Positions 17,840 to 27,433 are shown, counted from the stretch's first letter. The stretch is DNA of 64,000 bases from Lactobacillus gallinarum DSM 10532 = JCM 2011 (GCF_001434975.1 NZ_AZEL01000050.1:74117-138116); one strand, 5' to 3'. The notes: a model not told the origin generated them from the sequence alone. Program-made: numbers and translations.

Positions 17840-18667
17840 TTGATTACAATTAAATCAATTAGAGAACTTAAAGGTATGCAAGCTTCAGGCCATCTTCTTG
17901 CAACAATGTTTGAAGGCTTGCGTGATGTAATTAAGCCAGGAATTTCAACCTGGGAAATTGAAGAATTCTGCCAAGACTTTGTTAAGAGTCGTGGTGGTCG
18001 TCTTTCAGAACAAGGCTTTGAAGGCTACAAGTATGGTACTTGTATCTCAGTTAACGATGAAATTGCTCACCAAACTCCAAGAAAAGATCGTATCTTAAAG
18101 GAAGGCGACATCGTTAAGGTTGATGTAACTTGCAACTTAAATGGTTACGAGTCAGATTCATGCACTACTTATCCAGTTGGTGAAATTTCAGAAGCTGATA
18201 AGAAATTAATCGAAGTAACTAAGAAGGCAATGTACTTAGGAATTGATCAAGCCGTTTTAGGTAACCGTATCGGTGATATTGGTGCCGCTATTCAACATTG
18301 GGTTGAAGACGAAAACCATTATGGCGATGTCCGCGAATTAATTGGTCACGGTATTCAACCATCAATTCACGAAGATCCAGAAGTACCACACTGGGGCAAG
18401 GCTGGTCACGGCATTCGTCTTCGTGAAGGTATGACTATTACCTGTGAACCAATGGTTGAAGCAGGTGGCGATTGGCATATTGACCAAAGAACAGTTGATG
18501 ACCCTAACGATGACTGGGTTTACTACGCAACTCCAGATGGTTCAAATGCTGCTCAATTTGAACACACTTTTGCTATTACTAAAGATGGTCCTAAGATCTT
18601 AACTTTACAAAAACCATATGATGGTTTAGAAAAATACATCCCTCACTTTGATGAGATGGATGATTAG
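17840..18667 (+). CDS. map: methionine aminopeptidase, type I
   Basis: A 275-residue metalloenzyme that removes the N-terminal Met from new proteins. Five metal ligands are visible: Asp in VKVDVTCN, Asp in YESDSCT, His in LIGHGIQPSIHE, Glu in TCEPMVEAGG and Glu in AQFEHTFAI. It is slightly longer than the usual 250, with a short C-terminal extension (KYIPHFDEMDD). The start is TTG with AAAGGAG upstream. A TATAAT box lies near 17785. Confidence 0.95.
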   Translation: MITIKSIRELKGMQASGHLLATMFEGLRDVIKPGISTWEIEEFCQDFVKSRGGRLSEQGFEGYKYGTCISVNDEIAHQTPRKDRILKEGDIVKVDVTCNLNGYESDSCTTYPVGEISEADKKLIEVTKKAMYLGIDQAVLGNRIGDIGAAIQHWVEDENHYGDVRELIGHGIQPSIHEDPEVPHWGKAGHGIRLREGMTITCEPMVEAGGDWHIDQRTVDDPNDDWVYYATPDGSNAAQFEHTFAITKDGPKILTLQKPYDGLEKYIPHFDEMDD

Positions 18668-18675
18668 GTTCTTGA

Positions 18676-19599
18676 ATGAAAAATGAGATAAAGAAATCTA
18701 ATTCAAAAATAAGTGATTTCTTTCTTACTTTGCGAACGATTTTGTCGCAAGGTGAGATTATTGATAGTTCAATTGTAATTGCATATTATATTTTGTTTTC
18801 AATCTTTCCGATTATCATTATTATCGGAAATGTCCTGCCTCTGTTTCATATTGATACAGCGCCTATTGCAAAATATTTAAATTTGATTTTTCCAGATCAA
18901 GTATCTAGTTTTATTATGCCGATCATCAATTCTTTATTGAAGACGACATCTACTGGCTATATTTCATTTGGTATTATTTTAGCGATTTGGTCTTTTTCTA
19001 ATTTAGTTAATGCAATTAGATTAGGTGAGAACCGACTGTATGGTGTTCACCAAGTTGAATTAAAACTTTCAATGCTTAATTTTTTGTGGACAAGGTTGAT
19101 CACAGTCATCTTTACTACTTTGATGATTATCATCTTTACTGCAGTTGGTGTAATATTGGCGTTTGGTCAAGAATTGCTAGATTTAATGGATGCAATTTTT
19201 AAAGTACCAGTTCATGAAATTGGTAAAATATTTAGCTATCGTTATCCTGTGATTTTCTTGATTATAATTTTGGCGGTATTTTACTTAAATTATGTTTTGC
19301 CAAATATTAAACTAAAGAAACGTGTAATTTGGCCGGGGGTATTTGTCACTTCATTTGGATGGATGGCGTTATCATTTTTATTTAGTTTTTATTTGCATAA
19401 CTTTCCAATTACTTGGAAAAACTACGGCATTGTCGGTACGTTTATTATCTTTATGTTGTGGTTGAACATTGCTTCACTATTGTTTTTATTTGGCGTTGCT
19501 GTTAATGCAACGATTATTCGTAATCGAGTAGGAGAGCTTGAGTATTCTGCTGGTAGGATTGCAAGTTATATTCAAGATAAAAGGCGAAAACAAAAGTAG
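18676..19599 (+). CDS. YihY/BrkB-family membrane protein
   Basis: A 307-residue protein with six transmembrane segments, of the YihY/virulence factor BrkB family (formerly annotated as RNase BN). Function is unsettled. The central SFSNLVNAIRLGENRLYGV and the late PNIKLKKRVIWPGVFVTSFGW segment are family-typical. It starts 8 nt after the map stop and is probably cotranscribed with it; the ribosome site (TTAGG) is weak. Confidence 0.88.
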   Translation: MKNEIKKSNSKISDFFLTLRTILSQGEIIDSSIVIAYYILFSIFPIIIIIGNVLPLFHIDTAPIAKYLNLIFPDQVSSFIMPIINSLLKTTSTGYISFGIILAIWSFSNLVNAIRLGENRLYGVHQVELKLSMLNFLWTRLITVIFTTLMIIIFTAVGVILAFGQELLDLMDAIFKVPVHEIGKIFSYRYPVIFLIIILAVFYLNYVLPNIKLKKRVIWPGVFVTSFGWMALSFLFSFYLHNFPITWKNYGIVGTFIIFMLWLNIASLLFLFGVAVNATIIRNRVGELEYSAGRIASYIQDKRRKQK

Positions 19600-19661
19600 C
19601 TCTAAAATCACGATTTTGCTATGATACTGTTAAAAGTTAAGAGAATAGAAAGAGTGTCTGT

Positions 19662-20561
19662 ATGAAAGTAAGAAAAGCTGTTATTCCAGCTGCCGGTTTA
19701 GGTACTAGATTCTTACCTGCAACTAAGGCTTTACCTAAAGAAATGTTGCCAATTGTTGATAAACCAACAATTCAATTTATCGTAGAAGAAGCCAAGAAGT
19801 CTGGTATTGAAGATATTTTGATTGTTATTGGTAAAAATAAGCGACCAATTGAAGATCATTTTGATTCTAATCCAGAACTTGAACAAGACTTGGAAGAAAA
19901 GGGTAAAAGCGAGTTGCTTAAGTTGACCCAAGGTATTACCAACTTAGGTGTCAATTTGTACTATACTAGACAACCACATCCAGCAGGCTTAGGGGATGCA
20001 ATTTATCGTGCTCGCAGCTTTGTTGGAGATGAGCCATTTGTAGTAATGCTTGGGGATGATTTGATGGATGACAAAATTCCTTTAACTAAGCAATTGATTA
20101 ATCGTTATGACAAGACTCATGCTTCTACTATTGCTGTAATGCCAGTGCCTCATGAAGAAGTTTCTAAATATGGGGTAATTGAACCTGAAAATGAAATCAT
20201 GCCTGGTTTAATCAACGTTAAGTCTTTTGTAGAAAAGCCAGATATTGATAAGGCACCAAGTGATTATGCAATTATTGGACGTTACTTGCTTACACCAGAA
20301 ATTTTTGATATTTTGGCTCATCAAAAACCAGGGCGTGGAGGAGAAATCCAATTAACAGATGCCATTGATACGATGAATAAGACACAACGCGTGTTTGCTC
20401 ATGTATTTAAAGGTGAACGTCATGATGTTGGTAATAAAGAAGGCTATCTTGAAACTTCTATTGAATATGGACTAAAGCATCCTGAAATTAAGGATCAATT
20501 GCGTGCATATATTAAGAAGCTATCTAAGCAATTTGAAGCTGAAGATAAGAATAATAAATAA
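19662..20561 (+). CDS. galU: UTP-glucose-1-phosphate uridylyltransferase
   Basis: A 299-residue enzyme making UDP-glucose from UTP and glucose-1-phosphate for surface polysaccharide, teichoic acid glucosylation and galactose use. The N-terminal [24 protein letters not shown] nucleotide-binding loop, [10 protein letters not shown], and SFVEKPD are intact and length is typical. An extended -10 (TGCTATGAT) lies upstream near 19620 and a strong terminator follows, so it appears monocistronic. Confidence 0.96.
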   Translation: MKVRKAVIPAAGLGTRFLPATKALPKEMLPIVDKPTIQFIVEEAKKSGIEDILIVIGKNKRPIEDHFDSNPELEQDLEEKGKSELLKLTQGITNLGVNLYYTRQPHPAGLGDAIYRARSFVGDEPFVVMLGDDLMDDKIPLTKQLINRYDKTHASTIAVMPVPHEEVSKYGVIEPENEIMPGLINVKSFVEKPDIDKAPSDYAIIGRYLLTPEIFDILAHQKPGRGGEIQLTDAIDTMNKTQRVFAHVFKGERHDVGNKEGYLETSIEYGLKHPEIKDQLRAYIKKLSKQFEAEDKNNK

Positions 20562-20580
20562 AAAGCAGATAATTGTTTTC

Positions 20581-20607
20581 AGACTACGCGAGAGCGTAGT
20601 CTTTTTA
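20581..20607 (+). terminator. Rho-independent terminator of galU
   Basis: Stem AGACTACGC/GCGTAGTCT with GAGA loop and T tail. Confidence 0.94.
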
Positions 20608-20668
20608 TGTTTTTTTTAATATTTTTTGTTATGATCATAGTGTTAATAATACAAATGGAGAAAAAGTG

Positions 20669-21829
20669 ATGAAAAATATTTATATTGTAGCAGCCAAGAG
20701 AACACCTTTTGGCAAGTATCGTGGATTTTTTAAAGATGCTTCGGCAATTGATCTTGGCGTAATGGCATTAAAGGGCGCGTTAAAAGATGGAAATATTAAT
20801 CCTGATAAGGTCCAAGAACTTTTTATGGGCAATGTTTTGAGTACAGGCTTGGGTGAAAATATGGCTCGTCAGGTTGCTCTTAATTCAGGGATGAAAGAAG
20901 AATCCACTGCGGCAACGATTAATGATGTTTGTGGCTCTAGCCTTAAGGCTGTCCGTTTAGCTCAAGGTCAAATGGAAATGGGCGATTTAGATCTAGTTGC
21001 AGTTGGTGGTAGCGAAAGCATGACCCGTGCACCATATCTGGTTAAAAAAGAAAATAAAGAAAATCCTGCAGACCATTTAGTAAATACTATGATAAATGAT
21101 GGCTTGATGGATGCTTTTTCTGGACAACATATGGGGATTACCGCCGAAAACGTTGCACAAAGATATCATGTTACCCGTGAAGAGATGGATGAATTTAGTC
21201 TTCGTTCTCATAAAAAAGCGGCAGAAGCAACGAAATCTGGCTTTTTTGATAACGAAATTTTGCCAATTGAAATTGATGGTGAAACTTTAGATCATGATGA
21301 ACCAATTCGTCCAGATACTTCTATGGAAGCCTTAAGTCAATTAAAACCGGTCTTTAAAGAGGATGGTGACGTAACCGCCGGTAATTCGTCTCCATTAACA
21401 GATGGTGCAAGTATGTTGGTATTAGCCACAGAAGACAAGGTTAAGGAATTAAACTTAAAGCCGATTGCTAAGCTAGGAGCTTTTGCGGAAGCTGGATTTG
21501 ATCCTGCTTATATGGGATATACACCATATTTTGCCGTGAAGAAGCTGCTTGAAAAAACAGGACGTTCAATTAATGATTATGATATTGTAGAACTAAACGA
21601 AGCCTTTGCTTCGCAAAGCGTAGCAGTAGCTCGTGATTTGCAAATCCCTGATGATAAATTAAATATCATGGGTGGTGCCATTGCGTTGGGACATCCATTA
21701 GGTGCAACTGGAACCAGATTAATTTGTTCTGCAATTAGTGGCTTAAAGAAGGAGCAAGGCCAGCGTGCATTGGTAACTTTGTGCATTGGTGGTGGTCAAG
21801 CAATCGCATATGAAATCGAGAATGTCTAA
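20669..21829 (+). CDS. acetyl-CoA acetyltransferase (thiolase), mevalonate pathway
   Basis: A 386-residue biosynthetic thiolase that condenses two acetyl-CoA to acetoacetyl-CoA, the first step of the mevalonate route to isopentenyl diphosphate. The nucleophile Cys lies in NDVCGSSLKAV, the His in GGAIALGHPLGATGTR, and the second Cys in TLCIGGGQA. I chose ATG 20669 (8 nt after GGAG) over GTG 20666. The stop overlaps the start of the HMG-CoA reductase gene (TAATG), so the three mevalonate genes form a coupled operon. Confidence 0.95.
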   Translation: MKNIYIVAAKRTPFGKYRGFFKDASAIDLGVMALKGALKDGNINPDKVQELFMGNVLSTGLGENMARQVALNSGMKEESTAATINDVCGSSLKAVRLAQGQMEMGDLDLVAVGGSESMTRAPYLVKKENKENPADHLVNTMINDGLMDAFSGQHMGITAENVAQRYHVTREEMDEFSLRSHKKAAEATKSGFFDNEILPIEIDGETLDHDEPIRPDTSMEALSQLKPVFKEDGDVTAGNSSPLTDGASMLVLATEDKVKELNLKPIAKLGAFAEAGFDPAYMGYTPYFAVKKLLEKTGRSINDYDIVELNEAFASQSVAVARDLQIPDDKLNIMGGAIALGHPLGATGTRLICSAISGLKKEQGQRALVTLCIGGGQAIAYEIENV

Positions 21830-23040
21830 TGAAGTTTTATCAATTAAAGCCTGAGCAAAGGCGAGAAATTTTACAATCTGAAGGAATAAATTTAGAAGAT
21901 ATTGATGATCAGGTTCTTAACCGCTTAGACAAATTAAGCGAAAATGTTGTGGGCCAATTACGGTTGCCTTTGGGAGTAGTGCAAAATCTTTTACTAAATG
22001 AGCAATCGTATATGGTCCCTATGGCTGTAGAAGAACCTTCAGTTGTGGCAGCTGCTAATCATGGTGCTCATATTTTTGCACGAAATGGTGGAGTCAAGGC
22101 AACTAGCAAGCGAACAGGAATCTATGGTCAAATCGTTTTAAAGATAAATTCTGACTTTTCTTTGGTAAACTTAAAAAAACAATTTCCTGATTTGATCGAT
22201 TTAGCTAATACAGAATTTGCTAGTTTAATTCGTCACGGTGGTGGAACTAGATCAATTGAGGCTGAACAAAAAGGTGATTTAGTCTATCTTAAAGTTTTAG
22301 TTGATCCCGCTGAAGCAATGGGAGCAAATAAGACAAATTCTATCTTGGAATTTTTAGCAGCTAAATTAAAACAATTCCCAGGTGTTGAAGAAAAATTATT
22401 TGCCATTTTATCAAATTATCCTAGTCAGTTGACTACGGTTATAGTTACTCTTGATCCTAAAACAATGGGTGGCTGGAAAGTAGCTGAACGTGTTGCTTTG
22501 CTCAGCAAAATTGGTTATGAAGATCCATATCGAGCAGTAACCAATAATAAAGGAATCATGAATGGCGTTGATGCGGTGTTAATTGCTACAGGAAATGATT
22601 ACCGCGCAATTGAAAGTGCGATTGCAGTTTTAGCTAACCAAGATGGACATTATCGCAGTTTGTCTAAATGGACTATGCAAGATGGCAAGCTAGTTGGCGA
22701 ATTAACTTTGCCAATGGCTATTGGAGTAGTTGGTGGTTCTATTAAGGCTCGCAAAGATGTACAGCAGAGTTTTGCTATTTTAGGTAAGAAGATTACCAGT
22801 GCTAAGTTAGCCGAAATTGTTGTCAGTGTTGGGTTAGCTAATAATCTGGCAGCACTGCTGGCGATTTCTACTGTAGGAATTCAAGCAGGACATATGAAGC
22901 TGCAAGCACGCAATATCGTCGCTGAACTTGATGCCAGTGATGATGAAAAGAAGCAGGTATTAACACAAATAATTGAGCAAAAAGATTATTCTGAAAGTTA
23001 TGCACAACTTGTTTTAAAGCAAATAAGAGAGGGAAAATAA
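21829..23040 (+). CDS. mvaA: hydroxymethylglutaryl-CoA reductase, class II
   Basis: A 403-residue class II (bacterial) enzyme that makes mevalonate from HMG-CoA with NAD(P)H. Seen: ENVVGQLRLPLGVVQN with the catalytic Glu, the VEEPSVVAAANHGAH segment, GTRS region, DAMGANKTNS-like MGANKTNSILEF, and GVVGGSIKARKD with a C-terminal AGHMKLQARNI, which has the catalytic His. Length is normal. It overlaps both neighbours by one base. Confidence 0.95.
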   Translation: MKFYQLKPEQRREILQSEGINLEDIDDQVLNRLDKLSENVVGQLRLPLGVVQNLLLNEQSYMVPMAVEEPSVVAAANHGAHIFARNGGVKATSKRTGIYGQIVLKINSDFSLVNLKKQFPDLIDLANTEFASLIRHGGGTRSIEAEQKGDLVYLKVLVDPAEAMGANKTNSILEFLAAKLKQFPGVEEKLFAILSNYPSQLTTVIVTLDPKTMGGWKVAERVALLSKIGYEDPYRAVTNNKGIMNGVDAVLIATGNDYRAIESAIAVLANQDGHYRSLSKWTMQDGKLVGELTLPMAIGVVGGSIKARKDVQQSFAILGKKITSAKLAEIVVSVGLANNLAALLAISTVGIQAGHMKLQARNIVAELDASDDEKKQVLTQIIEQKDYSESYAQLVLKQIREGK

Positions 23041-24203
23041 TGCAAGTAGGTATTGATAAGATTGGACTTTTTACTCCTAACAAATATGTAGACATGGTTG
23101 ATTTAGCCCATGCAAGAAATGAAGATCCAAATAAGTTTTTGATCGGTATTGGTCAAAGTGAAATGAGCGTTGCAGATCAAACCCAAGATGCTGTTTCAAT
23201 GGGAATTAATGCGACGATGAAGTACATTGACCGGATTGATAAGGATAAGATTGGTTTATTGGTCTTTGGTACCGAAAGTGGGATCGATCAATCTAAATCA
23301 GCTTCACTTTTTGTTAAGACAGCACTTAAATTAAAACCAGAGGTGCGGACTTTTGAAGTAAAAGAGGCATGTTTTGGCTTAACCGCTGCCTTAATGATTG
23401 CACGTGATTTCGTTAGAGTTCATCCCGACCAAACTGCAATGGTCATTGGTAGTGATATTGCACGTTATGGTATTGGTACTGCGGGTGAAGTAACCCAAGG
23501 TGCTGGTAGTGTAAGTATGCTGATTAAGGCTGATCCAGCTATTTTAGCTTTAAATGATGGTCACAGTGCATACAGCGAGGACATTAATGACTTTTGGCGT
23601 CCAAATAACTCTAAATTAGCAATGGTTGATGGTAAATATTCAACACAAGTCTATTTAGATTTCTTTAGCAAAACTTTTGCGGATTATAAAAAGCAAAAGA
23701 ATTTGGAAACAAAAGATTTTGATGCTATTATTTATCACTTGCCATTCACTAAGATGGGGTTAAAGGCTAATCGAATTGCTGTTGCTGATCAAGATGAAGC
23801 CACTACTGAAAAATTGCAAAATTCATTTGCTGCTTCTAAACAATTATCACGTCGAGTTGGTAATATTTATACTGCCTCTCTTTATATGAGCTTGTTGAGT
23901 TTGCTTGAAAACGGTAATTTATCAGCTGGCTCATTAGTTGGTTTATTCTCATATGGCTCAGGTGCCATGGGTGAATTTTACAGTGGCAATCTTGTAGCTG
24001 GCTATGAAAAAGAAATTAATGCAGCCAGCGATGAAAAGATGCTTGAAAGACGTCAAAAGTTAAGTATTCCTGAATACGAAGATGTGTTTAATACTGCGCT
24101 TGAAGATCCGGAAGACAATGAAGAATTAACTAGTGATGATGAAAAAGGCACTTGGTATTTTGCAGGTACTAAAGGCAATATTCGTCAATATAAAGTTAAG
24201 TAA
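23040..24203 (+). CDS. mvaS: hydroxymethylglutaryl-CoA synthase
   Basis: A 387-residue enzyme that condenses acetoacetyl-CoA and acetyl-CoA to HMG-CoA. The acyl-accepting Cys is in KEACFGLTAALM, with the general-base Glu in FGTESGIDQSKS and His in YHLPFTKMGLKA. Length is typical of Gram-positive MvaS. It is the third gene of the operon and is closed by a terminator. With the genes before it, it gives the complete upper mevalonate pathway; the kinases (mvk, mvaD, pmk) are elsewhere. Confidence 0.95.
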   Translation: MQVGIDKIGLFTPNKYVDMVDLAHARNEDPNKFLIGIGQSEMSVADQTQDAVSMGINATMKYIDRIDKDKIGLLVFGTESGIDQSKSASLFVKTALKLKPEVRTFEVKEACFGLTAALMIARDFVRVHPDQTAMVIGSDIARYGIGTAGEVTQGAGSVSMLIKADPAILALNDGHSAYSEDINDFWRPNNSKLAMVDGKYSTQVYLDFFSKTFADYKKQKNLETKDFDAIIYHLPFTKMGLKANRIAVADQDEATTEKLQNSFAASKQLSRRVGNIYTASLYMSLLSLLENGNLSAGSLVGLFSYGSGAMGEFYSGNLVAGYEKEINAASDEKMLERRQKLSIPEYEDVFNTALEDPEDNEELTSDDEKGTWYFAGTKGNIRQYKVK

Positions 24204-24208
24204 AATGG

Positions 24209-24243
24209 AAAAGGCTATGATCATGATGATCGTAGCCTTTTTA
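24209..24243. terminator. bidirectional terminator
   Basis: Stem AAAAGGCTATGATC with near-perfect complement, 5-nt loop, T tail, between mvaS and the convergent small gene. Confidence 0.9.
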
Positions 24244-24525
24244 CATAAGAACAATTTGGTTGTTGTCTTCTTTGATTTGTAATCCAAAAATGTGATGTTC
24301 TTCTTGGTCAACTGCTATTAAAAGAGGAATACCGCGGTTATGCATATGACCTACTAAGCGGATCAGTTTAGCCTTAGTCATTGCTTTTTCTCCTGGATAA
24401 AGCAGACAGCGGCCATCTACCAGAGTTAGTTTGCCCCAAGGAACAACTTTATCGTCTATTTTTAGATAAAAAGTGGTATTAATATTTAAATCGTTAATTA
24501 ATTGAAGTAAATCTGTTAAGCGCAT
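24241..24525 (-). CDS. small cytosolic protein, unknown function
   Basis: About 94 residues, no membrane segment, no motif I recognise. The ORF extends two codons upstream to a TTG at 24531. No Shine-Dalgarno is visible before the ATG; instead a TATACT box ends only about five bases before it, so the mRNA may be leaderless. It is convergent with mvaS, sharing its terminator, and divergent from the hydrolase gene. Function cannot be inferred from context. Confidence 0.65.
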   Translation of the reverse strand: MRLTDLLQLINDLNINTTFYLKIDDKVVPWGKLTLVDGRCLLYPGEKAMTKAKLIRLVGHMHNRGIPLLIAVDQEEHHIFGLQIKEDNNQIVLM

Positions 24526-24607
24526 TTTCAAGTATAATTAAAATTAGTAATAGTTATTAACTAATTATAGAATGAATAATAAAGTAAATTAACATGGAAG
24601 AATCAAA

Positions 24608-25528
24608 ATGAAGAAAAAAATAATATTATCGTCTTTGACTTTGGCTGGACTAGGGTGGTTAGCGATTAGCGACTATTTTTTTAAATACGCGATGACCACT
24701 TATAAGAAAAAGCCAGAATCTAAAGAATTATCCGGTAGGGATGCGCTATATCGTGACAAGCTTGGGTTCAAAGAATTTGAAAAACAAGAATGGATTTTAA
24801 GAGTAGATTCTAATATAAGTTTATATGCTAACTATCTTGATAATCATTCTAAGAAGACGACGATTTTATTGCATGGCTTTATGAGCGACGGAGATAGCAT
24901 GGCTGGTTTTGCCAAGATGTTTTATGATTTGGGATATAATGTCTTGTTGCCTGATGCGCGGGCACATGGACGCAGCTCAGGCGAATATATTGGCTATGGC
25001 TGGGTAGAAAAAGACGATATTTTACGCTGGATTAAAAAAGCGATTGGCTATACTGGGGATGATACTCAGATCGTCGTGATGGGACAAAGCATGGGCGGTG
25101 CTACTGCGATGATGGTTTCCGGCTTAAAATTACCTAAGCAGGTAAAAGCTTTTATTGAAGATTGTGGATATTCCAGTGTAAAAGAAGAAGTGGATTATCA
25201 AGCAGGTAATTTATTTGGTTTGCCTAAAGTAATTCGTAAACCTTTGATCAAGACCATGAGTGGTATTAATAGAATAGAGAATGGCTTTTTCTTAAAACGA
25301 GCATCATCTGTTAAACAATTGCGGAAGAATACGCGGCCGTTTTTGTTTATCCATGGTGGAAAAGACCACTTTGTGCCTACCGAAATGGTGTATCAAAATT
25401 ATGCGGCAACTAATGCACCTAAGTTTTTATGGGTTGCACCGTTAGCTGGGCACGCTCTATCTTAGCCAATGTACAAAAATAAATATCGACAAGTTATCAA
25501 AGCTTTTTTGAAAAAATATATTCATTAA
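24608..25528 (+). pseudogene. alpha/beta hydrolase with premature TAG near C terminus
   Basis: Codes for a hydrolase with an N-terminal membrane anchor (about 5-25), the oxyanion-hole LLHGFMSDGDS, the nucleophile elbow GQSMGGATA, an Asp in HGGKDHFVP and a His in LAGHALS. The frame meets TAG at 25463-25465, two residues after the catalytic His, giving 285 residues. It then continues in frame for 20 more codons (MYKNKYRQVIKAFLKKYIH) to TAA at 25526-25528. That segment resembles the usual C-terminal helix of the family, so the TAG is probably a recent nonsense change (for example from TAT). The truncated product keeps the whole triad and may be active. Confidence 0.7.
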
Positions 25529-25532
25529 TTAT

Positions 25533-25560
25533 TGCAAGCGGTTACACAACAGGATATAAT
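25533..25560 (+). promoter_or_regulatory. promoter with overlapping cre-like site
   Basis: TTGCAA (25532-25537), 17 bp, TATAAT (25555-25560) is a near-consensus promoter. TGCAAGCGGTTACA (25533-25546) matches cre at 12 of 14 positions and overlaps the -35. No gene with a start codon and ribosome site follows. Confidence 0.6.
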
Positions 25561-25565
25561 TAGGG

Positions 25566-25884
25566 ACGTGGAAGAGGTAGAAATTAAGTTAACAAGTATA
25601 AATATAAGTAAGTTTTTATCTCCAGAATTGTTATTGGAAACTTGAAAGATTCTCTATATGTAGAGGTATCAGCCCTAATAATGGCTGTTTACAAAACTCC
25701 AATTCATTAAAAGTTACGTTTTATGTAAAGACCCGAACAAGTGAATGTTAATGTTGGTTACGATGATGCCATTGTTTTAATACATAACGAACAGTTGAAG
25801 ATCGTGACTATCAATTTGATGAGCTACCTCATCCACTTGAATTGCGACTGCTAAGAGACAAGGATTGCCCGACAGTCGCTTTTT
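25566..25884 (+). ncRNA. candidate small RNA of about 320 nt (or gene remnant)
   Basis: The roughly 400-bp stretch 25529-25929 has no intact gene. A strong promoter with cre overlap is followed by hairpins CTCTA-TATG-TAGAG (about 25653-25666) and CAGCC-N8-GGCTG (about 25669-25686), and ends in GCGACTG-N22-CAGTCGC followed by TTTTTG (25844-25884), a terminator-like structure. It does not match the start or core of tmRNA, RNase P RNA or 6S RNA as I know them. A short GTG-initiated reading frame of about 24 codons and fragments that look faintly protein-like near 25790-25890 leave a decayed gene as the alternative. Confidence 0.35.
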
Positions 25885-25890
25885 GTATGC

Positions 25891-25926
25891 AAAAACAACC
25901 TAGCTGATAACTAGGTTGTTTTTCTT
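25891..25926. terminator. bidirectional terminator
   Basis: Perfect 13-bp stem AAAAACAACCTAG / CTAGGTTGTTTTT, 7-nt loop, serving the rlmD-like gene on the minus strand. Confidence 0.93.
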
Positions 25927-25929
25927 ATC

Positions 25930-27315
25930 TTATTTTCTTAAAACTAATTTAGCGATTGCTTCACAACGTGGAGTTTGTGGCAACATATCCACATTGTGGA
26001 TTACACGGACATCGTAAACTTCACTTAATAAGACTAAATCTTGAGCTAAAGTAGATGGGTTACATGAAATGTAAACAAAAGTTTCAGGTTTTACCTGTAA
26101 AAGAGTTTTGATTAATTTTTTAGCCAAGCCTGTTCTAGGTGGGTCAACGATTAAGGCATCGATTGAAACGCCGCTGTTCTTTAATTCAGGCAATACCTTT
26201 TCTACGCTGCCTTGGATGTAATCTGCATTTTTGATGTGATTGAGTTCCACATTGTGCTCTGCATCTTTAACGGCTTCAGGAATAGTTTCGATTCCGATAA
26301 CTTGCTTGACGCGATCAGCAGCCAAAATACCTAAGGTACCAACGCCACTATAGGCATCGATCAAAGTTTGATCTGGGGTTAAGTCTAAGTATTTCAATGC
26401 TTCTGAATAAAGGTTGACGGTTTGAACCGGGTTGAGTTGGAAGAAGGCACGCGGAGACAAGGCGAATTTTTTGCCTAAGATTTCTTCAGTAATTTGGTTT
26501 TTACCTAAAAGCTTTTCGGTCTTGTTGCCCCAAACTTGTGGATTTTGCCATTCAGTTTCGTTTTGGTAAACGCTGACGACATTATCCAGCTTCATGATTT
26601 CTTTAGCAAGTGGGATTAAGTTATTGATCTTGTGACCAATGGTAATCAAAGTAACTTGAATTTCTTTGCTAGCTTCAGATTGACGCACTACGATAGTTTT
26701 GACGCCGGGTAAATGACGACGGAAGTTAGCAACAGGGACATGCAACTTCTCAATTAAAACTTTGATTTCACGTTCAGTCTTTTGAGTGTCTTCACTTTGC
26801 GTAGGCATCTTAGGCAAATCGATCAAGCGGTGAGAATTTGGTGCAAAAAGACCTAATTTAGTTTTACCGTGAACATTTTCGATTTGGTATTGTGCCTTAT
26901 TGCGGTAATGCCATTCATCAGGAGCAGGGATAGTCTTTTTAACCTTGTATTTAGCATAGTTTCTTGGATGGTACTTTCTAAGTGATTCAAGCATATTGTT
27001 ACGCTTGAATTCAAGTTGCTTTTCATAAGACAAATGTGCTAGTTCCAATCCACCAATTTCTGGATCTACGCCTTCTGGGAAAGCTACTCGATCAGGACTC
27101 TTTTCCTTAATGCGGACAAGTTCACCTTGAAGATAGTGAGGGTAGCTCTTAACAATTTTGGCTACGACTACTTCATCTGGCAAAGCACCTGGGATAAAGA
27201 TAATCTTCTTTTTATAATAGCCGATTCCTTCGCCATTAATTCCCAAACGTTTAATTGTGATAATTACATCTTTTTCATGATGTTGTTTTTTATTTGTAAA
27301 TTTTTTATTCATCAT
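25930..27315 (-). CDS. 23S rRNA (uracil-C5)-methyltransferase, RlmD/RlmCD type
   Basis: A 461-residue S-adenosylmethionine-dependent methyltransferase of the TrmA/RumA family, with an N-terminal TRAM domain (about 15-75) and a C-terminal Rossmann domain. The SAM motif is DAYSGVGTLGILAA, the catalytic Cys is in VYISCNPSTLAQDL and the base Glu in TPRCEAIAKL. The cysteines that hold a 4Fe-4S cluster in Escherichia coli RumA are absent: that segment reads IGGLELAHLSYEKQL. In Gram-positives one such enzyme may methylate U747 and U1939, so the exact target is open. Its ribosome site is weak. Confidence 0.9.
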   Translation of the reverse strand: MMNKKFTNKKQHHEKDVIITIKRLGINGEGIGYYKKKIIFIPGALPDEVVVAKIVKSYPHYLQGELVRIKEKSPDRVAFPEGVDPEIGGLELAHLSYEKQLEFKRNNMLESLRKYHPRNYAKYKVKKTIPAPDEWHYRNKAQYQIENVHGKTKLGLFAPNSHRLIDLPKMPTQSEDTQKTEREIKVLIEKLHVPVANFRRHLPGVKTIVVRQSEASKEIQVTLITIGHKINNLIPLAKEIMKLDNVVSVYQNETEWQNPQVWGNKTEKLLGKNQITEEILGKKFALSPRAFFQLNPVQTVNLYSEALKYLDLTPDQTLIDAYSGVGTLGILAADRVKQVIGIETIPEAVKDAEHNVELNHIKNADYIQGSVEKVLPELKNSGVSIDALIVDPPRTGLAKKLIKTLLQVKPETFVYISCNPSTLAQDLVLLSEVYDVRVIHNVDMLPQTPRCEAIAKLVLRK

Positions 27316-27433
27316 CTTATTCTTTCTACTAAAAACTAATTACATTGCTTTTAATTGTACTACCTGGTAAAAGTTCTTAGCAAGATTTAAAAAAATTTGC
27401 TAGCATGTATTTTGGAATATGCGAGGTGAAAAA

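Noticed and set aside
25568..25648. Short GTG-initiated reading frame in the 25.5-25.9 kb region
   Set aside because: About 24 codons, no ribosome site and no recognisable product; left as part of the RNA/remnant question.
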